64,000 bases of DNA from Watersipora subatra (GCF_963576615.1 NC_088715.1:50074007-50138006), one strand, 5' to 3'; positions 14,602 to 23,679 are shown, counted from the first letter of the stretch. Numbers and translations are program-made. Notes: a model not told the origin generated them from the letters alone.

Positions 14602-17600
14602 TTATATATATATATATCCGACAAATACTACCGACAAATATCTAAGGTTGGCAATCTTCACAGACATATATGTGGCTGAACAAAGGAAACCTAATGGCCA
14701 ATACATAGTCGCTAATCATTGTAGCCCAGGAGCAAGTGCTCCCAACAAGACAACTCCAAACGAAAATCTATCACACTAGAGACGATCCTAGATGCAGACT
14801 GTGCAAAGATGCACCTGAAACCATCCAACACACCATCAGTGGATGCAAGCAGCTAGCAGGAAACGCATACACTGAGCGGTATAATAATGTCGCAGGTGTT
14901 GTGTATAGAAGTTTATGTGACGAGTATGGCCTTAATAAACCACAACACTGGTGGGAAGCTCCTGGTAAGGTGAATGAAAATGACCGCGCTAAGATCCTCT
15001 GGGACTTCTACATCCGGACTGACAAGCATGTCCTAGCAAACCAACCAGATATAGTGGTGGTGGACAAGGAAAACAAGAGGGCTACTATATTAGATATAGT
15101 AGTACCCAATGACTACAATATAGCCAGCACAGAAAAAGAAAAAGTAGAGAAATATCTCCCTCTTGGAGAAGAGATTGAAAAATGCTGGGATGTAAGAACA
15201 AATGTAATCCCAGTAGTCATTGGGGCACTGGGCCCAATAACACCGGCGCATAAAATGTGGCTTGCCCAAATACCAACAACAATCAACTCAGGTGGGTTGC
15301 AGAAAAGTGCGATATTGGGTACAGCTAAGATCTTGAGGCGAGTGCTCAAACTCTCAGGTCTCTGGTAGGAGACCCGAGTTAGAGCAGAAACTACCACCCA
15401 TACGGGTTAACCTGGGAGAGGAAATAATTATATATATATATATATGCATGTAATATGCATGCAGTAATATTATATATGTAATATATAATATTACTGCATG
15501 TGGATGCAGTAATATTATCTATGCAGTAATGCAGAAATGCAGTAATATCAGGGCGGTGACTGCATGGCTAGTAATATTATCTATCAGGCCACTATCAGAT
15601 CCAACATTTCTACCGAAACTTACATCGGCCTAACATCGACCATGTTCAAATCAAGGTATAGCAATCATACCGCATCTTTTCGGCACCAAAGTAAAAGGCT
15701 GGCAACTGAACTCAGCAAATATGTTTGGCAGCTTAAAGACAACGACGTCGAATACAACATCGACTGGCGAATAATCACCAAGACCGCTGCAAACTATAAT
15801 GAGAAATATGTGTGCAACCTTTGTATCCTTGAGAAAAATTACATCCTATGCAAACCAGAAATGGCTAGTCTTAACAACAAACGAGGTTTTATCTCATCTT
15901 GTCGCCATTTAAGGAAATTCATGCTTTCTAAATTTCAACCCTCATAATTATCTATAATGACTAACTGTTTAGCTTATCTTGGATTATTTGGTTATAATAA
16001 TATATAAGAACCAACAGGCATTAATTATCACCAGTGTCTGACGAGTGCATGTTATTTTACCACCAACACGAAATTCTAAGTCATACAGTTTAATCAAACT
16101 TTTACACTTTTCATATCTATTTTAGATCGGCTCAGGAAACTTCGAGCACTTTTATAGACAACGTGACCATAAACACAATTCTTTTGTATATATATATATA
16201 TATAGTTATATATATATATATATAACTATATAAATATACATAGTTATATCAGCTAAGATGTTGGGGCGAGTGCTCAAACTCCCACGTCTCTGGTAGGTTA
16301 CCCGAGTTAGAGCAGAGATTACCACCCATATGGGTTAATAGGGGTGAGGAAACAATTATATATATATATAATTTTGTTTGAGTAAGGTAAACTTTTCTGA
16401 CTTATTACAGAAAGATCTGCAGCTATCCACAGACAAGTTCATCACTTTGCTATGACCAAAGTTTGTAAAACTGGGTCTACTACTATGTTTGACATTCTCT
16501 CTAGAAGAATCCTTCAGTACAAGCTCAACATGTTGATCCCTAAAAGTGGCTTCTATATATTCTTGAATGATTCTGATTGTGAGTTTGCTAGCCTATCTTT
16601 AATACCTAAGCTATCCCTTTCATCATGGATCATATCGCTGTATAAGATTTATTCTTCTTATGTAGGCCTACACAGTTATTGATTGCGAATTTCCTACGAT
16701 CTTCATAGTAATAGTTTGTACAAGAGTATTTAAGCATGTTTACGATTGACAAACACTAAAAATAATGGAATGGAAGTGTATAGTAATAAAGTAATGTAAT
16801 AGAACTCAAAATAAATGCTTTAATATTTTTTGTAATTCTGTGTACTGCTTTTCGTACAATGATATATGATTAGCAGCAAGCAAAAGAGTGCAGGCGTATC
16901 TTGAAGAAATGCTACCATGCTTCGATGTTTTTTTTTGTATTACTTCCGTCTGACAACTCATCAAACACTCTGGCTTTTAGATTACCTCAAACCAATTGTT
17001 ATTAAATCTTAATACTAACAAGAGCTTTAGTTGTTTTCAATGTTCTAAACCTTTTCTGTCTACAGCATGGAAAATTGGACCTAGATCTGGCCGTGCAGAA
17101 GCTCTCATACACCATTCGTTGTACAACAAAACTGTTATGGATGAATTGCTTGTGCCTGACTACAAGTATATTGCATTAGCAAGGGAACCTGTTTCATGGT
17201 TCTTCTCCGCTGTTGGTTTCTACAAAGACCAACTTTTAAACAGAAAGCTGCTTCATAGTAGATTCACCAAAAAGCATTCACCGGTGAGTCATAGAAGTAT
17301 TTTTTATAATTTTTCATTAAATATATGATAATTAAAAAGTTTATCTATTTTGATTAATGGAAATCTTGTTGAGATTTAACTTTCAAATCTTATTTTAAAA
17401 AATGAGTTGGGAATTTTGTTATTAATTATAGGAAAACACCCTTCTGGCTTTTATTAAAACTTGCATGTCTTTACCCATAATCCTGTCTTACTTTTTCTTC
17501 CTCAATTCTTCCTCGTCATATAAAGTGCACAATAAGAACTTCAGTCTCATTTAAAACAAAGAATAAGATGTGTTTACAGTTACCTACTAGAATAAGTATT

Positions 17601-20600
17601 TGTACTGTTAGGCAAAGAAATAAGTAGACACATCAAAATATGACCACAATCTTGATGTTGGAAAACTAGCCTATTTTAAAAATGAAGTCAAGACCTTACT
17701 CAATAAAAAGCTATATTTTCATATATATATAGTTATATATATACAAAAGTCAGTCTTGCTACACTCAAAACTGCGTTACACAATTACCAAAGATTAATAG
17801 AGATATGACAATCGGCGAGCTGAATAAATTTCTAAAGGAGTTGCTAAATCAGCTGGAAACTCTCACTGACTCAGCAATCACTTCCACTGCTACCATAGAT
17901 CTGAGATAATAAGAACATGATTTGGCAACTCAGCACAATCCCGACCAGTCTGGGTAGTACTTTGCGAAGGAAGAAGGTTTGGCTAGAATCTCTCTAATGG
18001 GCTGGTCATCCAGCGAAGTAGGCACCTCTCGAGCTGTGCAAATATGCCAATCAACTAGAATAAAGATAAAATTGAACTGGCACTAACAACATCACCTGCA
18101 ATAAAAGCAGCGGGCAACTTTAAGCTCACCACAGAGTTGCGAACTTCCATAAAAGCATCAAGGTTCATAAACGAACAGGCTTGCTGGGTTGCTTTGGTTC
18201 AGGTCAGACAAACTCGAAAGGGAAAAACCTTCCATTGCTCATCAGAGCACCTCTGGTCAAAAAATAAAGATGAAACAAAAAAGGGTTTGCATCCAACACA
18301 CTAGCTCACGCTGACAGAAAAGGATAGTATGCGCTATCCAATATGCATCACCTCAGAAACTCAATGTGGTGGTTGCCCCGCTCAAGGAGCGTAAGAACCG
18401 GTGCTGCATTCGCCGGTTTACAACAAGTAACAGATAGAATGCAGACCCCGAGTTGCAGCAATTTTGTGTTTTTGTTTGTCTGTGTATGTAGTAACACGTA
18501 TAAAAATATCCTCGATAAGAGATCTCATCAAATGATCTGCATGTGTAGTGGGCACCATTTAGCCAATAGCTGGTCCACCTGAATCAGATTACGCAGTCAG
18601 AAAATGAGCAATTTGGTCTCAGACTTACTCCGTAATTGACCGGAGGGCGAAGCTTAACCAGCCATAAAAAGGTATTTTGGAAAAAATCAAAAGATGAAGA
18701 CAGAGGCACTTTCTCTGTTTAGGCTTGCGCTGTGTGACATAGTTATATACAAATATATTCTCACAAGTTTTTACTGTGAGTTATTCTGAAGAATGATGTG
18801 ACACATAAAGGAGTCACTCAACTTCTATAACAATAACTTCATTTCTTCTATTGTAGTCAGCTGATTATGTTGTCACTAATAAAAGCCTGCTCTACATGCC
18901 AAAAGACTTTGGTAGCTCCCGGACATACTTCCACTTAGTACAGCTGCAATTTACTGGATTTGACTACAGACAAAAAGATAACTTATCAGCTATTAATCAA
19001 CATATAGCTTCATATATACCCAAGTAAGTACTACTTGATATAGATTCAAATAAGTGCTGTACAATCAAGTAACCTAAAGTAGCACTGCTGCCTTTCCGAT
19101 GGTTGTTTGCTATGCCATTAGATGTAATTAAATAATTAAAATAATGCTTAGCTATAAAGACGGACTGGCAGCTAGTAATTCGTACTGTTTATTTTTCTTA
19201 CCACAGCTGCATTCTGGATGTTTCTTGAAATACCACCAGTAGGTTTAAACTAATAAGTCAAGTATCAACTCACTAGAATGCCATGATATGTGGGATGAAT
19301 AGTTGAAAACTCCTTCTCACCGACACTTTGTAAATTTTTATAAAAGATAATTTTGTGAGTTCACCCTTGGTACATTTAACTTATTACACTAATTTTAAAA
19401 GTTGACAAGACTTTAGCAACTTTCATATTCTAAAAATGTCGCGTTGGAATAGCTTTATGGAAATCTCTGAGAAGTACAAGACAATAAACTTTTATTAGTT
19501 TTTTGACTATGTCTTACAACCATAAAGTCATGATTCATACAGAATTACAACGAAGAAATAGTATAAAAGTCTTTTCAAGATGATATTTGTAAATGACAAT
19601 CTAAAAAGCTTTTAGCAAAATATTGACAATAAAGCTACATTTAAGCAAAGATGACATGAAATGAAAGACTTAAATAAATAATTGTAGCTCTGATGTCAGC
19701 TGTTATACAATACATTATATTTGTCTGAATAGTAGTTATTACCACCAACCAATTGAAGCTAAAACAATTTAAATAATGAACCCGGTAATCACTATCGACT
19801 AATTCAGAAAACAATATTTTTTGCAGAAAAGTTTTAATTTCTAGTTAAACACAAAAAGTTGTTGGGTGGATAGAAAGTGACACTCGTATATACTGTAACT
19901 TAATAAAAAGCAACCACCTTGAACTAAGGAATAGCGCAAAATAGAGTAAGTTGAAATATTATCACAAACTGTTTTCTTTTATAGCATTGATATAATCATT
20001 TTAACTGAGGTCTTTGATGCGTCGCTCATCATTCTGAAAAGAAGATTTGGTTGGTCATATCGAGATATCATTTATACTAAACGCAAAGTTGGGAATCCGA
20101 AACAAGCGCCAACCATCTCAGAACAAAATGCACAAATTCTGTTATAACTCGAAGTAAACCTTGGAGAGAAGCTTTTATATGATAAACTGAATGAAACATG
20201 GTGGAAACAACCAGAGTTACAGGAAGACAACTTCTGGGATGAGGTAAGAAGTTGAGGACAACTTGTTTTACTTAAAATTAGTTTCGTGTTTTCCGCTTGG
20301 TAAATAAAATCGACAATAAAAATAATAAGAGCGGTTTAATTTATTATTCGCAGGTAGAGTGGATAAAGTTGAGATTGTAAAAGCTAGAATGACGATTGTT
20401 GCTATATAGTTTACAGCTCTACTATTTGTTATTTTATGTAAAAATGTACAAAAGCAACTTGGCATGAGTTGCATATGGCACCATATTATACCATTTAATT
20501 ACAAAAATGTCACACGTTATGCTACAGGTTTCTCATTTCTCAGAAGTCAATCTGAAGGTGACGAATGTCTGGTGCCCACACGCCCTCAAGTATGATGAGC

Positions 20601-20737
20601 CTGTCATTATTTCTGAAAGCCATTGGCAAGAGGAACTTACGCTTTCTTTAGACTTTTGTAAACTGCTTGTGGAAACTACTTCATTAAATCTTAAAAAATT
20701 GTTACGTGTACATGTTTTCGGAGAACTAGCTGTATAA
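2157..20737 (+). CDS. Galactose 3-O-sulfotransferase-like gene (Gal3ST family), 7 coding exons, one in-frame stop
   Basis: Coding exons: 2157-2242, 8497-8555, 16411-16578, 17066-17283, 18857-19023, 19985-20243, 20528-20737. They total 1167 nt (388 codons plus stop) and each junction is phase-compatible (2,1,1,0,2,0) with AG acceptors and GT donors. The product begins with a short basic N-terminus and a hydrophobic signal anchor (about residues 11-28), as in type II Golgi enzymes. The 5'-phosphosulfate-binding loop reads KVCKTGSTT (about residues 65-73) and the 3'-phosphate site reads [11 protein letters not shown] (from about residue 143). The family transfers sulfate from PAPS to the 3-OH of galactose on glycolipids and glycans. 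The C-terminal part ([13 protein letters not shown]) matches the paralogue at 62.7 kb. A TAA at 20145-20147 (codon 287) interrupts exon 6, where the paralogue is open, so this copy is either a recent pseudogene or makes a truncated protein. Which sugar acceptor it uses cannot be told. Confidence 0.72.
2696..2783 (+). repeat. 88-bp tandem unit, copy 1, broken from copy 2 by an hAT insertion
   Basis: The segment starting TTTTAGCAGTAT and ending CACTTAACCC recurs at 4133-4220 with few changes. The hAT element lies inside the first 8 bp of the second unit. Confidence 0.75.
2792..4132 (-). pseudogene. hAT transposon relic, ZBED5-like transposase, with 8-bp TSD
   Basis: The element is flanked by TTTTAGCA on both sides (2784-2791 and 4133-4140), an 8-bp target-site duplication as expected for hAT. 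The ends are imperfect inverted repeats (AGAGGTTCCCCACCTT at left; CAGGGGTTTCAAACCTGG as the reverse of the right end). Reverse-strand translation in several frames gives ZBED5/FAM200-like transposase pieces: [13 protein letters not shown], then [28 protein letters not shown] and the C-terminal dimerisation stretch [12 protein letters not shown] (ORF 3183-3416). The N-terminal BED finger is absent and stops interrupt it, so it is an inactive fragment. Confidence 0.85.
4133..4220 (+). repeat. 88-bp tandem unit, copy 2
   Basis: Second copy of 2696-2783. Its first 8 bp are the right-hand target-site duplication of the hAT relic. Confidence 0.75.
4565..5340 (+). repeat. Two tandem copies of a unit of about 390 bp
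   Basis: AAGTGCATTGAAA with the following GATGCATTG occurs at 4601 and again at 4991, an offset of 390. The following features repeat in order: CATGGCTGC/CATGGTTGC, CTATAACTTACA, CTATRAATGAATA. A 78-codon open frame in copy 1 (4684-4920) is closed in copy 2, so it is not a gene. After 5340 the stretch to about 5985 shows nothing recognisable. Confidence 0.75.
6020..6068 (+). repeat. Period-8 microsatellite (TAGTTCCG)n
   Basis: Six successive 8-mers vary around TAGTTCCG; degenerate copies continue upstream to about 5985. Confidence 0.7.
6260..6764. mobile_element. Possible MITE with 17-bp terminal inverted repeats
   Basis: TAATTCTTTTGTTACTG at 6260 and the reverse complement of the sequence ending at 6764 (TAACTCTTTTGCTACCG) match at 14 of 17 positions over a 505-bp span without coding potential. 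A related end (CTTTTGCTACTGAG) follows the hAT relic near 4.22 kb. No clear target duplication was found. Confidence 0.4.
8497..8555 (+). CDS. Gal3ST-like coding exon 2 (stem region)
   Basis: Acceptor TTTACAG ends at 8496 and donor GTGAGT starts at 8556. In the incoming phase it reads [20 protein letters not shown], a short stem linking the membrane anchor to the catalytic domain. Assigned by phase continuity and good splice sites; such a short exon carries little similarity evidence. Confidence 0.58.
8977..9021. repeat. Perfect 21-bp-arm hairpin
   Basis: Arms 8977-8997 and 9001-9021 are exact reverse complements around a 3-nt loop (ACT). The composition is nearly all A/T. Confidence 0.85.
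9262..10195 (+). repeat. Direct repeat of about 190 bp flanking a minisatellite
   Basis: The block starting AGCTGCATTACC (about 9262-9453) recurs at about 9990-10195, sharing TTTCATACTGTAAAACAACT, TGCATACACAT and GTTTTACAGCTAG. Between the copies lies the CTCGCAATCAATCG minisatellite. The open frames across it are a by-product of the repeat. Confidence 0.75.
9600..9905 (+). repeat. Degenerate CAATCGCCTCGCACTCG minisatellite
   Basis: Irregular alternation of CTCGCAATCAATCG and CCTCGCACTCG/CCTTGCACT blocks. It is GC-richer than the surrounding sequence. A 126-codon open frame crosses it but is purely repeat-derived. Confidence 0.8.
10632..11000 (+). repeat. Direct duplication of about 135 bp at an offset of about 240
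   Basis: CGTGCAAGTTC, ACTCGTAGCTGGAAAAAAA, GTAACTCAGCTG, AATGAACATGT and CAGTGGCAAATCCAA occur in the same order at about 10638-10760 and 10872-10993. Confidence 0.7.
11200..11330 (+). repeat. Dispersed repeat sharing sequence with 55.38-55.53 kb
   Basis: CTAACCGGAGATTCTCGTTAATGCACCCTAG and the end CCGAAAAGTACGGTA match the segment at about 55388-55525 (CTAACCAGAGATTCC, TTGATGCACCCTAG, GTCCGAAAAGTACGGTA), with the spacing differing by an insertion. No protein is encoded; it is probably one end of a non-autonomous element. Confidence 0.55.
11675..11726 (+). repeat. (AC)n(TA)n microsatellite
   Basis: An AC run at 11675-11699 followed by TA repeats marks the A/T-rich end of the adjacent minus-strand SINE. 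Confidence 0.9.
11727..11892 (-). mobile_element. tRNA-derived SINE
   Basis: On the minus strand the head has an A box TAGCTCAGTGGTAGA (11869-11883) and a B box GAGTTCAAATCC (11818-11829) with tRNA-like spacing. A tRNA-unrelated tail then reads TTTTAAGATCTATAGCC and runs into a TA microsatellite. The same tail (TTTTAAGACCTATAGCC, then GACACACRGACGGA) follows a tRNA-like head at 21.75 kb on the plus strand. It is a SINE rather than a tRNA gene because no cloverleaf acceptor stem closes. Confidence 0.7.
12217..13490 (+). repeat. Two direct copies of an AT-rich element of about 600-700 bp
   Basis: Copy 1 (about 12217-12900) and copy 2 (about 12925-13490) share in order CTTTTTCC, TTATCYATTTTTGCA, AACCTTTAATRCTTT, AAAAGCCAAAC, CATCATAAATATAAAACAT and GCTATACGTCGCTGAAAGTTATGAACTTTTAAATT. 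Related TTTGAAAGTT/GTTTGAAAAC modules recur near 14.3 kb and, inverted, near 59.45 kb. No coding capacity was seen. Confidence 0.7.
13858..13905 (+). repeat. (TA)n microsatellite
   Basis: An uninterrupted AT/TA run of about 46 bp. Confidence 0.95.
14478..14620 (-). repeat. Dispersed element end (GCTGTACCACCCAGCG) with TA/TTTATA microsatellite
   Basis: The reverse complement of 14478-14517 reads ACTAGCTGTACCACCCAGCG followed by TTGCCTGGGTAATAAAAAAG. The same motif occurs at about 21457 (CTAGCTGTGCCACCCGGCG), again touching a TA microsatellite. The TTTATA/TA tract runs 14520-14618. Confidence 0.65.
14625..15425 (+). pseudogene. 3' end of an RLE-type LINE (CCHC knuckle plus restriction-like endonuclease)
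   Basis: The open part (14736-15368) reads [18 protein letters not shown] (a C-X2-C-X7-H-X4-C knuckle), then [18 protein letters not shown], which fits the PD-X(12-14)-D core of the restriction-like endonuclease found at the C-terminus of R2/R4/NeSL-class LINEs. It ends in SGLW and a stop at 15366-15368. A 3' UTR (CCACCCATACGGGTTAAC) follows and runs into a TA tract. In the family this domain nicks the target for reverse transcription. Relative to the copy at 56.7-57.5 kb the upstream part is frameshifted and the reverse transcriptase is missing, so it is a 5'-truncated dead insertion. Confidence 0.85.
15543..16085 (+). pseudogene. Penelope-like element fragment: GIY-YIG endonuclease domain
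   Basis: The open frame to 15947 reads NIIYQATI...[17 protein letters not shown], then [23 protein letters not shown] and CNLCILEK, ending SSCRHLRKF. The first two blocks are the GIY-YIG catalytic signature as it appears in Penelope retroelements (IY...YIG, then an Arg in the helix), and the CxxC and CRH blocks belong to the PLE linker and zinc motif. The reverse transcriptase is missing, so the insertion is 5'-truncated. The downstream non-coding tail (GTCTGACGAGTGCAT ... CACGAAATTC) looks like a PLE 3' region. The possible start (15564) is only the first Met of the remnant. Confidence 0.85.
16190..16236 (+). repeat. (TA)n palindromic microsatellite
   Basis: TA runs broken by GTTA/TAAC form a self-complementary tract just before a LINE 3'-end fragment. 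Confidence 0.9.
16250..16372 (+). mobile_element. Very short 3' end of the same RLE-type LINE
   Basis: GCTAAGATGTTGGGGCGAGTGCTC, then CGTCTCTGGTAGG and the 3' UTR ACCACCCATATGGGTTAA reproduce the last codons and UTR of the 14.6-15.4 kb LINE, again ending in a TA run. It is a severe 5' truncation, typical of target-primed reverse transcription. Confidence 0.8.
16411..16578 (+). CDS. Gal3ST-like coding exon 3: PAPS 5'-phosphosulfate-binding loop
   Basis: Acceptor CTTATTACAG ends at 16410 and donor GTGAGT starts at 16579 (phase 1). It reads [32 protein letters not shown] in two blocks. KVCKTGSTT corresponds to the PSB loop (KTxxT/S) that binds the 5' phosphosulfate of PAPS in Golgi sulfotransferases. 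Reading past the donor gives low-complexity residues and a stop, which supports the donor chosen. Confidence 0.75.
17066..17283 (+). CDS. Gal3ST-like coding exon 4: 3'-phosphate-binding motif
   Basis: Acceptor CTGTCTACAG ends at 17065 and donor GTGAGT starts at 17284 (phase 0). The exon reads [20 protein letters not shown], then [19 protein letters not shown]. The R-E-P-x-x-W-F-x-S pattern matches the 3'-PSB region of galactose 3-O-sulfotransferases, where Arg and Ser contact the 3' phosphate of PAPS. This is the clearest exon of the gene. Confidence 0.85.
17284..18856 (+). other. Intron 4, with an unclassified coding-like stretch at 17.78-18.45 kb
   Basis: From about 17780 to 18450 the base composition is less AT-rich. 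Plus-strand frames give fragments such as [18 protein letters not shown] and, in a shifted frame, [14 protein letters not shown], all broken by stops. It looks like a decayed transposon coding region, but I recognise no family. The rest of the intron is ordinary AT-rich sequence. Confidence 0.4.
18857..19023 (+). CDS. Gal3ST-like coding exon 5
   Basis: Acceptor TTGTAG ends at 18856 and donor GTAAGT starts at 19024 (phase 2). It reads [19 protein letters not shown], then [20 protein letters not shown]. It continues the sulfotransferase domain with no stop and correct phases on both sides. Confidence 0.75.
19985..20243 (+). CDS. Gal3ST-like coding exon 6 with in-frame TAA
   Basis: Acceptor TTTATAG ends at 19984 and donor GTAAGA starts at 20244. 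The exon reads [20 protein letters not shown], then [14 protein letters not shown] and, after the stop, [17 protein letters not shown]. Its length (259 nt) equals the paralogous exon at 62676-62934, which reads TEVYDASLLILKKRF and FSWSYQDIFYTK. The TAA at 20145-20147 stands where the paralogue has TCT; no length change is involved, so it is a plain nonsense difference. Confidence 0.8.
20145..20147 (+). other. In-frame stop codon within Gal3ST-like exon 6
   Basis: Reading ...ATT CTG TTA TAA CTC GAA GTA AAC; the paralogue reads ...ACA TTG TTA TCT CCA GAA GTA AAC. Truncation here would remove the last 102 codons, including the conserved ETWW block. Confidence 0.85.
20528..20737 (+). CDS. Gal3ST-like terminal coding exon 7
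   Basis: Acceptor GCTACAG ends at 20527 and the TAA is at 20735-20737. It reads [20 protein letters not shown], then [20 protein letters not shown]. It is homologous to the exon at 61908-62108 and to three decayed copies at 24.8, 28.6 and 57.9 kb. The conserved core is NL.LT..W.P.A and E..W.EELT.SL.FC. After the stop no gene is seen up to about 21.4 kb. Confidence 0.82.
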   Translation, partial: VSHFSEVNLKVTNVWCPHALKYDEPVIISESHWQEELTLSLDFCKLLVETTSLNLKKLLRVHVFGELAV

Positions 20738-21380
20738 AAAAAGTGTGCTTATATTAAATTGTATCTCTTTCCTCCATCATTTTGGCTGTATTTTGTGATT
20801 CTGTCAAATTCCTGACAACTAGTTTGTGTGTGTGCTTGCGCTCGCGTGTGTGCTTGATTTATTAGTAACTTTAGTAATTAACTAGCAGTTCAGTGTTTGT
20901 AATTACTATTTAATTATTTTATATTTTTTGTTTTCAGTCTAAAAATGGCATTATACTTTAATAGATGAGTCTACAAAATATGTCTTGCGTGCTAAACAAG
21001 CATCTTTATTAGTGTTGTTATTATGGCTGTTGATATTAGTCATATCATCCCTTGATGTCTAATGAAAGCCTTTTTATGCTAAAAAGCGAATAAATGATTA
21101 ACTAATTAATTCAGCCTTATTTGTAAACAAAATCAATTATGTACATCAAAAACCAAATTAAATTTACCAATAGGTTCTTTCAACTTGTAGAATAATAAAA
21201 TATTTAGTCATGAAATTTATTTAGAGCTTTAAAATTGAATTGGTTTAATTTCAAAACGAAACAAATTTAAATGAGTAAACTAACAACTAGAAACCAAATC
21301 GTGCGAGCTTTGCACATCATGCACTGATAATAGTCAAAAGATATTATTTAGAATTGTGTTCACAACCATAGAAATCTGTT

Positions 21381-21600
21381 GTAGTGATATATATATATAT
21401 ATATTATATATATATATATATTAGATATATATATTATATATATATATTGTATATACTAGCTGTGCCACCCGGCGTTGTCCGTGTAATAGAAGAGTATTTA
21501 GACAGAAAATTGTTTTGTATTTAATATATAATGATATTTGCCATTCTAACTTTCAAACTAGTTATCATGGGAAAAGTTTTTTTTTGTCTTATAAACAATG
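21381..21600 (+). repeat. TA microsatellite and dispersed element end
   Basis: A TA/ATTATA tract (21390-21450) abuts CTAGCTGTGCCACCCGGCG, followed by TTCTAACTTTCAAACTAG. The same module appears inverted at 14.4-14.5 kb, so this is a dispersed repeat family anchored in TA runs. Confidence 0.65.
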
Positions 21601-21744
21601 AGAGGTAGTGAGAGTTTTGCTATTAGCCAGTTTAATAATGTGAGCGAACAGCTTCTTGTGATGTTATGCTATGACCCGCATCATACGTAAAGTAGTTAGG
21701 TATTGCTCTGATATAATGACTTATTTTGGCAGTCTAGCAATTCG

Positions 21745-21895
21745 ACTTCCGTAGTCTAGGGGGCTAGGTGTTAGACTGGTGAACGTCTTGGTCCGAGATC
21801 AAATCCTCTTCGGTCCGGAATATTTATTCCAAGATTTTAAGACCTATAGCCGGATTTCCGATGACACATGGACACACAGACGGACTTTGCTTATA

Positions 21896-21927
<32 letters not shown>

Positions 21928-21930
21928 AGC
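21745..21930 (+). mobile_element. tRNA-derived SINE
   Basis: The head has an A-box-like TAGTCTAGGGGGCTAGG (from 21751) and a B-box-like GGTCCGAGATCAAATCC (21790-21806). The tail AAGATTTTAAGACCTATAGCC ... ACACACAGACGGACTTT matches the minus-strand SINE at 11.73-11.89 kb and ends in a TA microsatellite (21897-21927). From there to about 22.9 kb the sequence is AT-rich with no feature I can name. Confidence 0.65.
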
Positions 21931-22972
21931 AATCTTTATTGCGGTAAACAATAGTAATATTTTATAACATGTTGTCCACAGGGTACCACATTGATCATTC
22001 ATTAAATATCTCAGAAATTCAACACTTAAAAATTAATCGTAATAAAGTATGAGTAGAGGTTAAAAATGTATATATTTATTTTATAAACGTTTTAGAACAA
22101 TACAGCAGACACGGAAAAAATGTTTGTTCTTTAAGGTATTTTTGAAAGCTACCTAATAGATATTTCTGTTGACGTAATAGGCATCCAAACAAGCAAAAGG
22201 TGTGTCATTAGTCATTGTGATTAATTTTGAAATTAACATAAAATTTGGTAAAATGTATGCATTGCATTTTATTAACATCAGTAATCAACTACGAAAAAAT
22301 ATTTTGTGTCACATGTCAAAAAAAGAAAAAAGGAGAAAAATCAGGAACTATTGACTGAGTTGAACAGTTGTGTTTGAAAAGTTTGTAATCTAATAGTATT
22401 GAGGAGAAGTGGGGATGGTGAATCAAAGGTTATAGTAACAGAAGGTTCATAAACTGAAACATACGATGGTGTATGTAGTATGTTAGTGTCATGGAATAGA
22501 AAACGATGTTTGTCATATAATGAAACAGTGTCTGCTAGATGTCATATTAAAATAATTTTGAACAACTCTTTGTATAATTTGGTAGCATCTAGCAGACACT
22601 GCATCATAGACTGATCATAATCAAAATCTTGCTAGATAATGTAGTTGAAGATGTTGCCCAGTAAAAAACTTTGTAATAAAACCAGCTAACTATAACGTTA
22701 ATATAATTGGTTTCATCATACTCCTGACTGTATGAGGAATTAGAAAATATATAGTTTTAATCCTCTAGCTGCTCTAACAGCCAGTTTATTTCAATATGAA
22801 TATGAATTTCTAGTTATTTCAATAGGCATCCCAACTATTTTGGCCATCACTGTATGTGTGACAGGATGAATACAAACATTTTGAGCATAGCTAATGCAGG
22901 ATTTTGAAATCTGCAACGCAAATGCAAATAAGTTGGAGATAGGATAATACCCACAAAGATTTTGTGATGTGA

Positions 22973-23257
22973 TTAGTAGAAGTGTGATAGGATGGAATAT
23001 GTAACCTGTTGCACACAGCTCTCAGTATAGATTTCTGCAAGAAGAATGTCATTTTCTGCTGTCAAACTGGTGAGGCAGGGAATCTGTATCAATGCAGTTG
23101 ACATTATAAAATGATTATAATTTATTGCCTCTTTGTTAGTGTATGTTAGTAGAATGGTTACCAACTGAGCCTTAGCACTACATTCATTATCAGATTTAAC
23201 TAGAGTTGATAATTCTCTGAAAGGGCTTGGTAAAGTTTTTGGCTTGCTGATGTACAC
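22973..23257 (-). pseudogene. Open segment of a repeated unknown protein-like sequence (unit B)
   Basis: The frame contains LSTLVKSDNECSAKAQLVTI followed by LLTYTNKEAINYNH. A similar peptide occurs at 27963-28154 (SSAKALLVTTLLTYANKE) and, inverted, at about 58490-58618. I do not recognise the family. It lies opposite to the sulfotransferase exon of the same unit and may be an exon remnant of another host gene or part of an unnamed transposon. Confidence 0.35.
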
Positions 23258-23679
23258 AGGCCTTTGGAGGTTACTTTGGTAAGGTAATGGACCCCATATT
23301 TACACATGATTAGAATAGGTTTTGGCAGTCATGTCTTTTCCTTCCTCAAGTTGGCCCTTGTATGTTGACTATAAGTGTTACTGTTGCATGTTACACCACA
23401 AAAATATTCTCAACTCTTATAATTCTATTTGTGCAAATAATTTAGTAGTTTCACAACGTTCAACTCATATCAAATACTCTAAACGACCAAAAATAAAAAG
23501 TTAAAAATAAGTTAAGACTCAGAAGATTCTATAATTGGACTTTTTTTCCATCTTTGTAGATATTATTTCCTCTGCTCTACTAAAACTTCCTCATCATTAG
23601 AAATCTGCAGGTAGAAGGTCCTTAACTACTTGATAATAGCCGCTTCTGATTTGTGCTTTTTATCTTCTGCATTTTATTG

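Larger units (their letters stand above)
8556..16410 (+). other. Intron 2 of the Gal3ST-like gene
   Basis: About 7.9 kb. Contents are listed separately: hairpin (8.98 kb), minisatellite with flanking duplication (9.26-10.2 kb), small duplication (10.6-11.0 kb), SINE (11.7 kb), duplicated AT-rich element (12.2-13.5 kb), and LINE and Penelope fragments (14.6-16.4 kb). No host exon was recognised. Confidence 0.5.
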
